From: Planctomycetota bacterium
GTDB lineage: Bacteria; Planctomycetota; UBA8742; UBA2392
NCBI GenBank assembly: GCA_019636215.1
Contig: JAHBXZ010000016.1
Location: 30,278 to 94,277, forward strand
DNA: 64,000 bases
Reading direction: 5' to 3'
Each line of letters starts with the position of its first letter. Position 1 is the stretch's first letter. The notes under the pieces are model-generated. The model ran no database searches and was not told the DNA's origin. It saw nothing but the letters and a program-made list of their open reading frames with translations. The translations under genes and the position numbers were made by a program. Below, piece after piece: positions 53,303 to 61,883 of the stretch.

Positions 53303-54466
53303 TTATGCCTTCGATCCTTCGTGAACAGTAACGCGATTGCGGCCGTCCTTTTTGGACTGGTAAAGCGCCGCGTCAGCGCGCCGGAACACAGATTCCTCGG
53401 TGTCGCCCGGCAGAACGTGTGTGGCCCCGATGCTTACGGTAACGCGGCCGTCATCCAGCAATTTCGCGTCCTGAATGGCCTGGCGCAGGCGCTCGGCAAC
53501 CAGCGGCAGGTTCGCCCCGGGGGTTTCTTCAAGCAGCACCGAAAATTCTTCGCCGCCCCATCGAAACACTTCGTCGGTGCCCCGAAGCTGCTTTTTCAGC
53601 ACCGCTCCAAGGCGCGCCAGCACCTGGTCGCCCATCTGATGGCCGAACGAGTCGTTGATCCGCTTGAAGTGGTCAATGTCCAGGACCATGGCGCACAGCG
53701 GGGTCTTGGACCGCTGCATGCGCGCTTTGGCCCGCTTGAACGATAGCCCGAATGCGCGCCGGTTGGGCAGCTGCGTCAGGCCGTCGACCAGTGCAAGTTC
53801 GCGCAGGTCCTCGGCGTGGGTTCGGGCCCGCGAGTATTCCACGCGCAATCGGGTAAAAGCTGAAAGCAGCACAATGAACACTGGCGGCGCAACCAGGTTG
53901 TTCATCACGATCTCGCTGAACACGAACCTGGGGACGGGGATAGTGTTGAACAGCAGAAACATCGCCAGCATGAGTACAGTAAGCAGATAGTACCCCACTG
54001 CGAACCGCCACGAGTACCGGGCCGGCAGCAGGAAAATGTAAAGGGCGCTGGCGAACACCAGCCACACCGACATCCCGAAGTAATGGGTGTCGTCAAATCC
54101 TGCATTGGAAAGCTCCCACAGTTGCTGCCCGAATCCGACCAGGACCACGCCGGGCCCCAGTGCAAGCGCGGCCGTGCGAACCTGCCAGATCCGCACCGGG
54201 GAAACACGGATCGCCCACACCATCAATCCCGCAAAAATCCCTCCTGCCGGCAGCAGCACGTAGCGCTCGTACCAGCGCGCCACACCCGCGAGTTCTGAAT
54301 CCATCCAGCCCGTCACGCATGCCAACATCAGCAGCGGCAGAAGAATGATCAGCAGGCGGCGTTCCGCCCGCTGAGGCCGTTCCATTACGAATTGGGTGTT
54401 ATCCAGCCGGTCGGTCGTTGTGCGCGGTGCAACCGGGGGAATCACGGCCGATGTGGGCTCATCCAT
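53303..54466 (-). CDS. membrane diguanylate cyclase (GGDEF)
   Basis: 387 residues from ATG 54466. Residues about 30-210 hold about six membrane helices, an integral sensor of no recognised family. A linker helix RLRVEYSRARTHAEDLREL precedes the GGDEF domain (about 225-385): LALVDGLTQLPNRRAF, DIDHFKRINDSFGHQMGD and the active site RWGGEEFSVLLEE. An RXXD product-inhibition site (RGTD) lies five residues before GGEEF, so both synthesis and c-di-GMP feedback are likely. It makes c-di-GMP from GTP at the membrane. Confidence 0.95.
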   Translation of the reverse strand: MDEPTSAVIPPVAPRTTTDRLDNTQFVMERPQRAERRLLIILLPLLMLACVTGWMDSELAGVARWYERYVLLPAGGIFAGLMVWAIRVSPVRIWQVRTAALALGPGVVLVGFGQQLWELSNAGFDDTHYFGMSVWLVFASALYIFLLPARYSWRFAVGYYLLTVLMLAMFLLFNTIPVPRFVFSEIVMNNLVAPPVFIVLLSAFTRLRVEYSRARTHAEDLRELALVDGLTQLPNRRAFGLSFKRAKARMQRSKTPLCAMVLDIDHFKRINDSFGHQMGDQVLARLGAVLKKQLRGTDEVFRWGGEEFSVLLEETPGANLPLVAERLRQAIQDAKLLDDGRVTVSIGATHVLPGDTEESVFRRADAALYQSKKDGRNRVTVHEGSKA

Positions 54467-54583
54467 GGCAGACCTCTGCTCATTGATCCAGCCAATAGGC
54501 ACGCAGATTGTTGGAACAGTCGCAATGTTACCAACCGGCGCGACATTTCTAAATGCGCACTCGAACCGAAACCCGGCGCGCGG

Positions 54584-55684
54584 CTATCGGTACTTCTTTT
54601 CGTAAAGGTGCGCGTCGTCCATGTGGGCGGGGTGGCGTTCGGGCGCGTAGACGCCCTGCATCACTGTCTTGGGGTCGGGCTTGGGTTGCTGCATCACCCA
54701 CTCTTCGGCGGCCTCAATGTCGGCGCGGATTTTTTCCGTCATGCCGTTGATGCCGTCGTCATCTATGTAGCCCAGTTCCTTCAGGTACGCCCCGTAGCGC
54801 AGCAGCGGGTCGCGCGTTTCCCAGTACTCGACGATTTCCTTGGGCACGTACTTGGCCGGGTCATGCTCGGCGTGGCCCTTGCGGCGGAAGGTCAGCACCT
54901 CAAACAATTGCGTACCTTCGCCCGCCCGGGCGCGGTCCACGGCGTCGCGGGTGGTTTCATACACCTGGTTGGCGTCGTTGCCGTCAATCGTCACGGCGTG
55001 CTTGATGCCGTAACCGATGGCCTTGTCGCTGAAACGCTCGGCCAGGCACTGGCCGCTGGTGGGCGTGCTGTAGGCGTACTGGTTGTTTTCAATGATCACG
55101 ACCAGCGGGGCCTTCATCACGGCCGCGAAGTTCACGTCTTCGTGAAACTCACCGGTGCTGGTGCTGCCTTCGCCGATCCAGGTCAGGGCGACGCGTTTCT
55201 GCCCCTTCAGGCGCGCGGCCAGAACGAAGCCGCTGCACAGGGCGATACTGCAGCCCAGCATGCTGACGGGTGCAATGATGCCGTAACGCAGGTCGCCCAT
55301 GTGGGTGTTGCCGTCGCGGCCGCCGGTGGGGCTGTTTGTGCGGTACATGTAGTTTGCAAGAAAGTCGCGAGGCGGAAGGCCCTTCACCAGTGTGCTGCCC
55401 GCATTGCGGATCATCGGCGCGATCACGTCGTCTTTGTCCAGCGTGTAGGTGCTGGCACAGCTGGAAGCTTCCTGCCCAAGGCTGGAAAACGCGGCACCAA
55501 TCACCAGCCCGCGGCGGTACAGCAGGCTGATCTTGTTGTCGAACTCGCGGTTGACGATCATCCAGCGGAACAGATCCAGCTGCTGTTCGCGCGTCAGCCG
55601 CGTCTCGAGCAAAATGCCGCCCGCGTTGCTGTGGGTCTGCGACTTCACGACCTTGGGTGGCGTGGCGTTTTTCGTCTTGGCCAT
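54584..55684 (-). CDS. 2-oxoacid dehydrogenase E1 alpha subunit (pyruvate type)
   Basis: 366 residues from ATG 55684; a longer frame upstream lies in the divergent promoter region. Thiamine diphosphate site: TWIGEGSTSTGEFHEDVNFA through VIIENNQYAYSTPT. Other marks are GAAFSSLGQEASSCASTYT, GGRDGNTHMGDL and TFRRKGHAEHDPAKYVP. Works with E1 beta to transfer an acyl group to E2 lipoate. LipB and Lpd, which supply lipoylation and reoxidation, are encoded just beyond on the same strand. Confidence 0.93.
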   Translation of the reverse strand: MAKTKNATPPKVVKSQTHSNAGGILLETRLTREQQLDLFRWMIVNREFDNKISLLYRRGLVIGAAFSSLGQEASSCASTYTLDKDDVIAPMIRNAGSTLVKGLPPRDFLANYMYRTNSPTGGRDGNTHMGDLRYGIIAPVSMLGCSIALCSGFVLAARLKGQKRVALTWIGEGSTSTGEFHEDVNFAAVMKAPLVVIIENNQYAYSTPTSGQCLAERFSDKAIGYGIKHAVTIDGNDANQVYETTRDAVDRARAGEGTQLFEVLTFRRKGHAEHDPAKYVPKEIVEYWETRDPLLRYGAYLKELGYIDDDGINGMTEKIRADIEAAEEWVMQQPKPDPKTVMQGVYAPERHPAHMDDAHLYEKKYR

Positions 55685-55780
55685 GGCTGTGCGTTCTGTG
55701 CCTTGCTCCACAATGTGCTTGCGCCTGCTTACCTGCCCCCGGAATATCCGCCAAGGCTCAGACTTCCGCAAGGGGAAACG

Positions 55781-56458
55781 ATGCGCACGACTATGGCGAT
55801 TCTGCTGCTTCTACTGCTGGCCGCCTGCAGCAATGGATCCAAGAACAATACCAAGAAGGCCGACGACAACCTCGACTTCACTACCAAGCCCCGTGAAGAC
55901 CAGCCCGACAACCGCGCCAAATCTGGCACCGGCAACAACAGCGGCAAGGCGAACAGTGCCGGCAATGGCGCGAAAGAGCCCGAACCCCAGCCGCAACCCG
56001 AGCCCGAAGTGCCGCAATCGGTCGCCCGCACCACCATCGAGGGCAAAATCACCGAGTTCAAGCATGTAATCGCCCTGTGGGACGAAGTGAACCACAGCGT
56101 GCGCTTTGTGGCCTGCATGCAGGCAATCCCGGCCGGCCAGATTGCCCGCCTGCGCAACGGCGAGCCGATCGAGGGTGGCGAAATCCCGCACATCATCTTT
56201 TCGTTCGTGCTGGAAGAAGGCACCACCAGCATGACCAAGGCCAAGGTTGAAAACTGGTTCTATGACTTTCACTGGCTGACATCGCTCAGCCCGGCCAGCC
56301 TGCGCAACATCGGCAAGGAAACGATCAGCCGCATGGACGGCGAGGCCAAGCTGGGCCAGATGCTGAAGCTGGTGATCAAGTTCGAAAGCGCCAACGTGAA
56401 AGGCGCGCCCGCCGAACAGTTCGACTTCGAGGTCAACTTCGACGTGAAACTAGAGTAG
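55781..56458 (+). CDS. lipoprotein with Glu/Pro/Asn-rich linker
   Basis: 225 residues from ATG 55781 (AGGGGAA seven bases upstream, at 55771-55777). Lipoprotein signal MRTTMAILLLLLLAAC, Cys16. A low-complexity linker of about 60 residues rich in Asn, Lys, Glu and Pro leads to a soluble domain of about 140 residues (TTIEGKITEFKHVIALWDEV and onward; ending FEVNFDVKLE), beta-rich with no recognised family. It is convergent with lipB, overlapping it by nine bases. Confidence 0.7.
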   Translation: MRTTMAILLLLLLAACSNGSKNNTKKADDNLDFTTKPREDQPDNRAKSGTGNNSGKANSAGNGAKEPEPQPQPEPEVPQSVARTTIEGKITEFKHVIALWDEVNHSVRFVACMQAIPAGQIARLRNGEPIEGGEIPHIIFSFVLEEGTTSMTKAKVENWFYDFHWLTSLSPASLRNIGKETISRMDGEAKLGQMLKLVIKFESANVKGAPAEQFDFEVNFDVKLE

Positions 56459-57202
56459 CACTTTGCGAAAGGCCTCAATCACTCGGCCGCGCACTTCGGA
56501 CATCTCCGGTGCGCGGCCGAGCAGCTTCTCCAGGCTCGTGACGCCCCGTCCCTTGATGCCGCAGGGCGTGATGTGGCCAAACCAGGGCAGGACTTCGTTG
56601 GTCACGTTCAGCGCAAAGCCGTGCATGGTGCACCATTTGGAGACGCGCACGCCAAGGGCGGCGACCTTGGCGTGTCTGGTGTCTGGTGTCTGGTGTCTGG
56701 TAGCTGCAGCAGTTGACTCCAGACTCCCGACTCCTGACTCCTGACTTGCCGCCCATACCCCCGTCATTCCCTTGGCGCGCTCGCCTTGCAGGCCGTAGGT
56801 CGCAAGTACGCGGATCATCACCTCTTCGAGCCCGCGCATGTACTTGTGCAGGTCGCGGCCGCAGCGCAGGTTGCCCAGATAGACAATCGGGTATCCCACC
56901 AGTTGGCCGGGGCCGTGGAAGGTCACTTCGCCGCCGCGCTCGACCTCGAAGGTGTCGGCCCCCAGCCTGGCCAGCGCTGCTGCGCCCTCGCCCAGATGCT
57001 CGGGCTTGGTGCGTTTGCCCCAGGTGTAGACGGGCTCGTGCTCGACCAGCAGCAGGTGATCTACGCCCGGTTCGCCGGCCTCCAGCGCACGAACGCGTTC
57101 CTTCAGCATCGCGCGCTGCGTCTCCCATACCTCGGCATAGCGCCGCCGGCCCAGCCATTGGGTGTTGATAGTGGATGAAGGCTGCACGGTCGGCGCGGTC
57201 AC
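56450..57202 (-). CDS. lipB: octanoyltransferase LipB with a repeat-derived insertion
   Basis: 250 residues from GTG 57202. LipB marks: HLLLVEHEPVYTWGKR, VERGGEVTFHGPGQLVGYPI, then KVAALGVRVSKWCTMHGFAL with the catalytic Lys and ITPCGIKGRGVTSLEKLLG with the catalytic Cys. It transfers octanoyl groups from ACP to E2 and glycine cleavage H protein. Between GVWAA and KVAALG lie about 27 residues (SQESGVGSLES to TPDTRHA) with no family counterpart, encoded by heptanucleotide repeats. Residues on both sides are intact, so activity is plausible. Confidence 0.9.
   Translation of the reverse strand: MTAPTVQPSSTINTQWLGRRRYAEVWETQRAMLKERVRALEAGEPGVDHLLLVEHEPVYTWGKRTKPEHLGEGAAALARLGADTFEVERGGEVTFHGPGQLVGYPIVYLGNLRCGRDLHKYMRGLEEVMIRVLATYGLQGERAKGMTGVWAASQESGVGSLESTAAATRHQTPDTRHAKVAALGVRVSKWCTMHGFALNVTNEVLPWFGHITPCGIKGRGVTSLEKLLGRAPEMSEVRGRVIEAFRKVLL
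56673..56743. repeat. two heptanucleotide tandem repeats inside lipB
   Basis: GTGTCTG repeated four times at 56673-56700, then, after 15 bases, GACTCCN four times at 56716-56743. The 7-base period is preserved across both. The insertion keeps the lipB reading frame on the minus strand. Confidence 0.85.
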
Positions 57203-57290
57203 GGGGTGATTTCACCCGCCACAGCCCCGCTGCGCCAGTGTGAGGCAGGCGGGACGCACGCCACACGTGCAGGCCGAAGGCCGGCATCAC

Positions 57291-58730
57291 TTACAGATGC
57301 ACGCACTCGCCGTCGGCCACAGCGGCGGCCTCCATCACTGCTTCACTCAGTGTCGGGTGCGGGTGGATCGCGCGGATCAGGCTCTGGCTGGTGGCTTCAA
57401 TGTCCATGCCCAGCACCAGCTCGCTGATCAGCTCCGTGGCCTCGGCGTGCACGATATGCGCGCCCAGCAACTGCCCGTACTTCTTGTCAAACAGCAGCTT
57501 CACGAAACCGTCGTTTTCGCCAACTGCCAGGGCCTTGCCCAGCGGCTTGAACGGGAACTTGCCGACCTTGTACTCGATCTTGGCTTCTTTCAACGCGCGC
57601 TCGGTTTTGCCTACGCTGGCCACCTGCGGCTGGCAATAGGTGCAGCCCGGGATTACGTCCTTGCTGAACGGCGGCACATCGTGGCCGGCGATCTTTTCGA
57701 CACAGGTCAAACCTTCGTGGCTGGCCTTGTGGGCGAGTGCCGGCGCGCCGGCCACGTCGCCAATGGCATAGATGCCCTCCACGTTGGTGCGCGCGTATCC
57801 GTCCACAGGGATGAACCCGCGATCCACCTTCACGCCCACGGCCTCAAGCCCCAGATCTTCCACGTTTCCGGTGATGCCGACCGCGACCAGGCAGTAGTCG
57901 GCTTCGATCTCGGCTTTCTCGCCTCGCCGCTCGTAGACGACCTTCACGGATTTGCCCAGGTTCTTGACGCTTTCGACCTTGGTTTCGGTCTTCACTTCAA
58001 TGCCCTGCTTCTTGAACGACTTTTCAAGCTCGCGCGAGGAATCGTCGTCTTCGACGGGCACGATGCGGTCCATCAGTTCCAGGATCGTCACCTTGGCCCC
58101 GAACGCGCTGAAGTAGTACCCGAACTCGACGCCAATCGCCCCGGCGCCGATCACGACCACACTCTTGGGGCGTTCGGCCAGCACCATGGCCTCGTGATGC
58201 CCGATCACGCGCTTGCCGTCCCAGGGCATATTCGGAAAGCGCCGCGGGCGCGCGCCCGTTGCGATAATGATGTGTTTGGCGTTGATCGTCTCAATCACCT
58301 TGCCGGGCTTGTTCGGACGATCGGATGCGTTGGAGGGGTTGTTGGCTTCAGTGACTTCGACAACGCCCTTTTTCGCGATGCGGCCCCGGCCCAAAATCGG
58401 CGTGACCTTGTGCTTCTTGAACAGAAACGCGATGCCCTTGCTGACCTGTTCGCTGATGTCGCGCGAACGCTTGACCACCGCGGCCATGTCGGGGTTGGCC
58501 TTTTCGACCGAAATGCCGAAGCTCTTGGCGCGGTGTTCAATGGTGTGCATGACCTCGGCGGACTTCAAAAGTGCCTTGGTGGGAATGCAGCCCCAGTTCA
58601 AACAGATGCCGCCGTAGTGCTTGTCTTCCACGCAGCAGACCTTCAGCCCAAGCTGTGAAGCCCGAATCGCCGCCACATAACCGCCGGGGCCGCTGCCAAT
58701 CACGCACAGGTCGAACTCGTGTGTCGCCAT
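57291..58730 (-). CDS. lpdA: dihydrolipoyl dehydrogenase
   Basis: 479 residues. FAD site LCVIGSGPGGYVAAIRASQL, redox disulfide GGICLNWGCIPTKALL, NAD site VVIGAGAIGVEFGYYFSAFG, GYARTNVEGIYAIGDVAGAP and the catalytic His-Glu tail HPHPTLSEAVMEAA. It reoxidises dihydrolipoamide on E2 (E3 of the pyruvate and related complexes) and makes NADH. Together with the E1 subunits and LipB it supports a pyruvate dehydrogenase complex; E2 lies outside this window. Confidence 0.95.
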   Translation of the reverse strand: MATHEFDLCVIGSGPGGYVAAIRASQLGLKVCCVEDKHYGGICLNWGCIPTKALLKSAEVMHTIEHRAKSFGISVEKANPDMAAVVKRSRDISEQVSKGIAFLFKKHKVTPILGRGRIAKKGVVEVTEANNPSNASDRPNKPGKVIETINAKHIIIATGARPRRFPNMPWDGKRVIGHHEAMVLAERPKSVVVIGAGAIGVEFGYYFSAFGAKVTILELMDRIVPVEDDDSSRELEKSFKKQGIEVKTETKVESVKNLGKSVKVVYERRGEKAEIEADYCLVAVGITGNVEDLGLEAVGVKVDRGFIPVDGYARTNVEGIYAIGDVAGAPALAHKASHEGLTCVEKIAGHDVPPFSKDVIPGCTYCQPQVASVGKTERALKEAKIEYKVGKFPFKPLGKALAVGENDGFVKLLFDKKYGQLLGAHIVHAEATELISELVLGMDIEATSQSLIRAIHPHPTLSEAVMEAAAVADGECVHL

Positions 58731-58834
58731 GGTGGTGTCCTTGAATGATGCGCGGGTTTTCTAGCGCACCGTGCCCACGGCGTAAACAGGGGTGCCGGGG
58801 TGGATCTGGAAAGCAAGTCTCCGTCCCGCAGCAA

Positions 58835-58936
58835 GGAGCGCAGGCGTCTCGCCTGCAACTGTTTCAGGCGGCTCGTCTTCAGCGATGGCCGTCGGCAAGA
58901 CGCCGACTGCCTGTGCAGGCCAGAGGCCTGCGCTCC
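58835..58936. repeat. palindromic element of about 100 bp with three inner hairpins
   Basis: GGAGCGCAGGC (58835-58845) and GCCTGCGCTCC (58926-58936) are 11-bp terminal inverted repeats. Inside are three hairpins, each six-base stem and five-base loop: GCAGGC/GCCTGC (58840-58856), GTCGGC/GCCGAC (58891-58907) and GCAGGC/GCCTGC (58915-58931). It fills most of the spacer between lpdA and the coiled-coil membrane protein gene and ends two bases before the stop of the latter. Confidence 0.75.
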
Positions 58937-58938
58937 GG

Positions 58939-60753
58939 CTAGCGTTCGAAGTACTTGCGGGCGGTTTCGCGATAGCGCCTGGGCAGGCGCTCTTCTTCTT
59001 CTTTGGTGTTTACGCCCTTGCTGGTGCCCTCGTTGCCGGTGGTGCCGCGCCTTGCGGTTTCGTCTTTGGCCTTGTTGGGGTCCAGGCGTTCTTCTTTGCC
59101 CTCGGGGTTCTTTTCGCCCTGGCCGGTGTCGGTGGAGTCCAGGCCTTCCTTGTTTGCTTCGCCATCAACGGGCCGCAATGTCTTGCCGGTTCCGCCGGTG
59201 CCGCCGCCTTCTTTGCCTTCGCCGGAACCCTGCTGGGTGCTGCTGCCCTGACCACCATCCTTGCCTTCCTGGCCGCTGCCTTGCCGGGGCTGGCCGTTTC
59301 GGGCGGCGTCCTTCCATTCCTTGGGCATTGCGCCCTCCACCCAATCCGGCACTTCGCCCGGCTGCATGGGCTGGCCCTGTTCCTGGGCCTGCTTGACCAT
59401 TTCCCTGGCCATTTCTTCAAGGCCCTCAAACTTCTTGCCCTCCTGCAGCATCTTGCGCAGGGTCTCGGCGTCGATCTGCAGGCGCTTGGAAAGTTCACGG
59501 GCCTGCTCGGCCAGTTCCTTGGCCTGTTCGGGCGAGATCCTGGCGTCTTTGATCTGCTTGAGCAGCTCCTCCATCTGTTTGCCGCTGGGGTCAAGGTCGC
59601 GCAGCGGGCTGAGTTGCCGCGCCAGCTCTTCCAGTTGCCGGGCAAGGGCCTGCTTGTCGAGCTCATTGAGGCGTTTCAGTGCCTCGTCGACTTCGGGGGC
59701 GGTCTTGCCCTGTTCTTCCAGCGCCTTCTTCAGGTTGTTGCGTGAATCGCGCGTGTTGCGCTGGGCCTGTTCACTCAACGCCTGGTTCAGGGCCTCCGCC
59801 GCGCGGCGCAGGGCAGGGTCGTTGGGGGCGGTGCGGCGGGCCTCCTCAATCGCGCTGCGCAGTTCGCGAGCCTTGGCCGAGTCAATGCCACCTTCGGGGT
59901 TTTGCAGGCCTTCGGCCAGCTTGCGGGCCTCGGCCTCTACGGCCTTGGGGTCAACGTTCTCAATCGCCTTGGCCAGTTCGCCCGCGGCATCCGATCGCTT
60001 CAGTGCATCGCGGGCATCCTGACGGGCACTCTGCTGATCCTGCTGGCTGCGCGCGCGATCAACCAGGCTGTGGGCCTCACGCAGGGCGCGCTCTTTGTCC
60101 TGGCTGCCGGCCTGGGCGTTGCGGGCGGCCTGCTCAATGTCGTCGGCCAGTTTTTCCTGGGCCGTGGCCCCGGCCGACTTGGCCTTTTCGGCGGCGGCGC
60201 CGGCCTCTTTGGCCAGTTTCCCGGCTTCTGCGGGCGGCACATCCGTCTTGCGGGCTTCTTCTTTCTTCTCTTCCTCGTGCTTCTGGTCCTGCATCTGGGC
60301 GTGCGCCCAACGGGAGAGCGGCACAAGACCCACCATCACCAGCAACGCCGTCAGTGCCCAGCGCAGCGGACGGGGCTCAGGCAGTGCGGCCGACCGCACC
60401 AGCGCCACCGCACGTTCCACATTCGGGCGTACAAACGGGCTGTCGGGGTGCTGGCGGCCCAGCTCATGGGCGCTGACCACCGCACCGGTGTTGCCCGACC
60501 AGGCATCGGCAGCCTGCACAATCGTGCCCATGTCGGGCCGACGCAGCCAGATCCACGCAACGTAGGCCGCCGGCAGGACCAGCGGCAGTGCGAGGGTGGC
60601 AAGATAGTCAGGGGCGCCCAGGGTGTCGCGCAGCCACGGTGCGGCGATGACAATGATGACGGCCAGCAGCAACCCCCACAGGGCCGCGTAGGCACTCTGG
60701 CGCAGCATCAGCCGGAAGTGGAACCAGCGCAGCGATTTGCGAAGGTCATCCAT
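58939..60753 (-). CDS. membrane protein with long coiled coil (DUF4175-like layout)
   Basis: 604 residues from ATG 60753. The first 180 residues have two close helices (LWGLLLAVIIVIAAPWL; YLATLALPLVLPAAYVAWIW) and a third at about 140-158 (ALTALLVMVGLVPLSRWAHA), then about 350 residues of charged heptad-type helix rich in Ala, Glu, Lys, Arg and Gln, then a Gly/Gln/Lys low-complexity stretch and the end RRYRETARKYFER, which recurs in this kind of protein. Such proteins are found near DUF58/vWA loci in Planctomycetota. Function unknown. Confidence 0.7.
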   Translation of the reverse strand: MDDLRKSLRWFHFRLMLRQSAYAALWGLLLAVIIVIAAPWLRDTLGAPDYLATLALPLVLPAAYVAWIWLRRPDMGTIVQAADAWSGNTGAVVSAHELGRQHPDSPFVRPNVERAVALVRSAALPEPRPLRWALTALLVMVGLVPLSRWAHAQMQDQKHEEEKKEEARKTDVPPAEAGKLAKEAGAAAEKAKSAGATAQEKLADDIEQAARNAQAGSQDKERALREAHSLVDRARSQQDQQSARQDARDALKRSDAAGELAKAIENVDPKAVEAEARKLAEGLQNPEGGIDSAKARELRSAIEEARRTAPNDPALRRAAEALNQALSEQAQRNTRDSRNNLKKALEEQGKTAPEVDEALKRLNELDKQALARQLEELARQLSPLRDLDPSGKQMEELLKQIKDARISPEQAKELAEQARELSKRLQIDAETLRKMLQEGKKFEGLEEMAREMVKQAQEQGQPMQPGEVPDWVEGAMPKEWKDAARNGQPRQGSGQEGKDGGQGSSTQQGSGEGKEGGGTGGTGKTLRPVDGEANKEGLDSTDTGQGEKNPEGKEERLDPNKAKDETARRGTTGNEGTSKGVNTKEEEERLPRRYRETARKYFER

Positions 60754-60877
60754 ACAGGCATTGTAACGCATGACTGCGCCTCAAGGGTCCCGGAATCAGC
60801 CGGGCAGGTCATCACGCAAAGACCCTGCCCAAGTGTGTCAGAAAAAGCTGCAAGTCCTTTGCACGGCTTGCACTGCG

Positions 60878-60906
60878 TTGACGCAATTCAGCCAAGCTGG
60901 TAGGGT
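60878..60906 (+). promoter_or_regulatory. possible sigma-70-type promoter
   Basis: TTGACG (60878-60883), a 17-base spacer and TAGGGT (60901-60906) lie about 96 bases upstream of the MshEN protein gene. The -35 is good and the -10 weak, so this is tentative. Confidence 0.35.
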
Positions 60907-61001
60907 TAAGGCACCCCCGTTTGCCAGATCACAGCGTCCAGAACGCCGTCGGGCGGGCTGCATTTGCTGTTTTGCGCCGCGGCACGGGAAGGGATAAGGC
61001 C

Positions 61002-61784
61002 ATGACCTTCGAACGCATGAGGCTGGGTGAAATGCTTCTTTCCAAGAAGCTGATCACCAAGGAACAGCTGGACACCGCCATCGAGTACCAGAAGAGCCTT
61101 GGCGGCAAGCTGGGCAGCATCATTGTCAAACTGGGCTACATGGACGACGCCGCGCTTACCCGCGAAATCGCCCGGCACTACAACATGGACGTCACCGACC
61201 TGGCGAACATGATTCTGCCCGTGAACCTGCTGAAGTCCGTGCCCCGGGCCATCATTGAGAAACACAACGTGATCCCGGTCCACGTCACCAACGACGTGAT
61301 TACCGTCGCCATGAGCGACCCCACCGATTACGAAGCCCTGGACGAACTGCAGTTCGTCACCGGCAAGAAGGTCGAAACCACCCTGGCCACACGCGACAGC
61401 ATCAAGCGCGCCATCACCGAGTTCATTGAAGCCCTTGAAAAGGGCCAGCGCGGCGAAGCCATGGCCGTGCCCGGCAGCGCCAAGCCCGGCAGCGCCGGCA
61501 AACTTCGCCCCGCCAGCAAGGGCAGCCTGGCCGCCCTGCGCGACGCCACGGAATCGTCGATGGTCGATGAAGTGCGCGAGCGCATCAACGCCCAGGGGGC
61601 CAACATCGGTGCGGGCTCGATTACCCGGGCTGACCTGCGCGCCGCTGTGATTCCGCTGCTGATCAAGAAGGGCATTATCAACGAGGGCGAGCTGTTTGAC
61701 GCCGTCGTCGAGCTGCTCAAGCGCAAGGGCACCCTGGACCAGCGCGAGCTGACAGAACGTGCCAAAACTCTTGGTGGACGCTAG
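61002..61784 (+). CDS. standalone MshEN/T2SE N-terminal domain protein
   Basis: 260 residues from ATG 61002, with GGGATAAGG a few bases upstream. Residues about 1-150 match the N-terminal domain of type II/IV secretion ATPases (MshEN): RLGEMLLSKKLITKEQLDTA, GGKLGSIIVKLGYMDD and VPRAIIEKHNVIPVHVTN, YEALDELQFVTGKKVETTLA. No ATPase domain follows; residues about 150-185 are a Gly/Ala/Lys/Ser linker and the last 75 are a second small helical unit (AAVIPLLIKKGIINEGELFD). MshEN domains often bind c-di-GMP, and a diguanylate cyclase is nearby, but the binding motifs here are only partial. Confidence 0.75.
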   Translation: MTFERMRLGEMLLSKKLITKEQLDTAIEYQKSLGGKLGSIIVKLGYMDDAALTREIARHYNMDVTDLANMILPVNLLKSVPRAIIEKHNVIPVHVTNDVITVAMSDPTDYEALDELQFVTGKKVETTLATRDSIKRAITEFIEALEKGQRGEAMAVPGSAKPGSAGKLRPASKGSLAALRDATESSMVDEVRERINAQGANIGAGSITRADLRAAVIPLLIKKGIINEGELFDAVVELLKRKGTLDQRELTERAKTLGGR

Positions 61785-61883
61785 GGATTTCCATTCACCC
61801 CGGCGGGCAGATAGACTGTGTAAGTTACCCGTGAAGGGCTTCAGCTTGTCGGGCATCGGGGCAGCGCAAGTTAGGGAACATGC

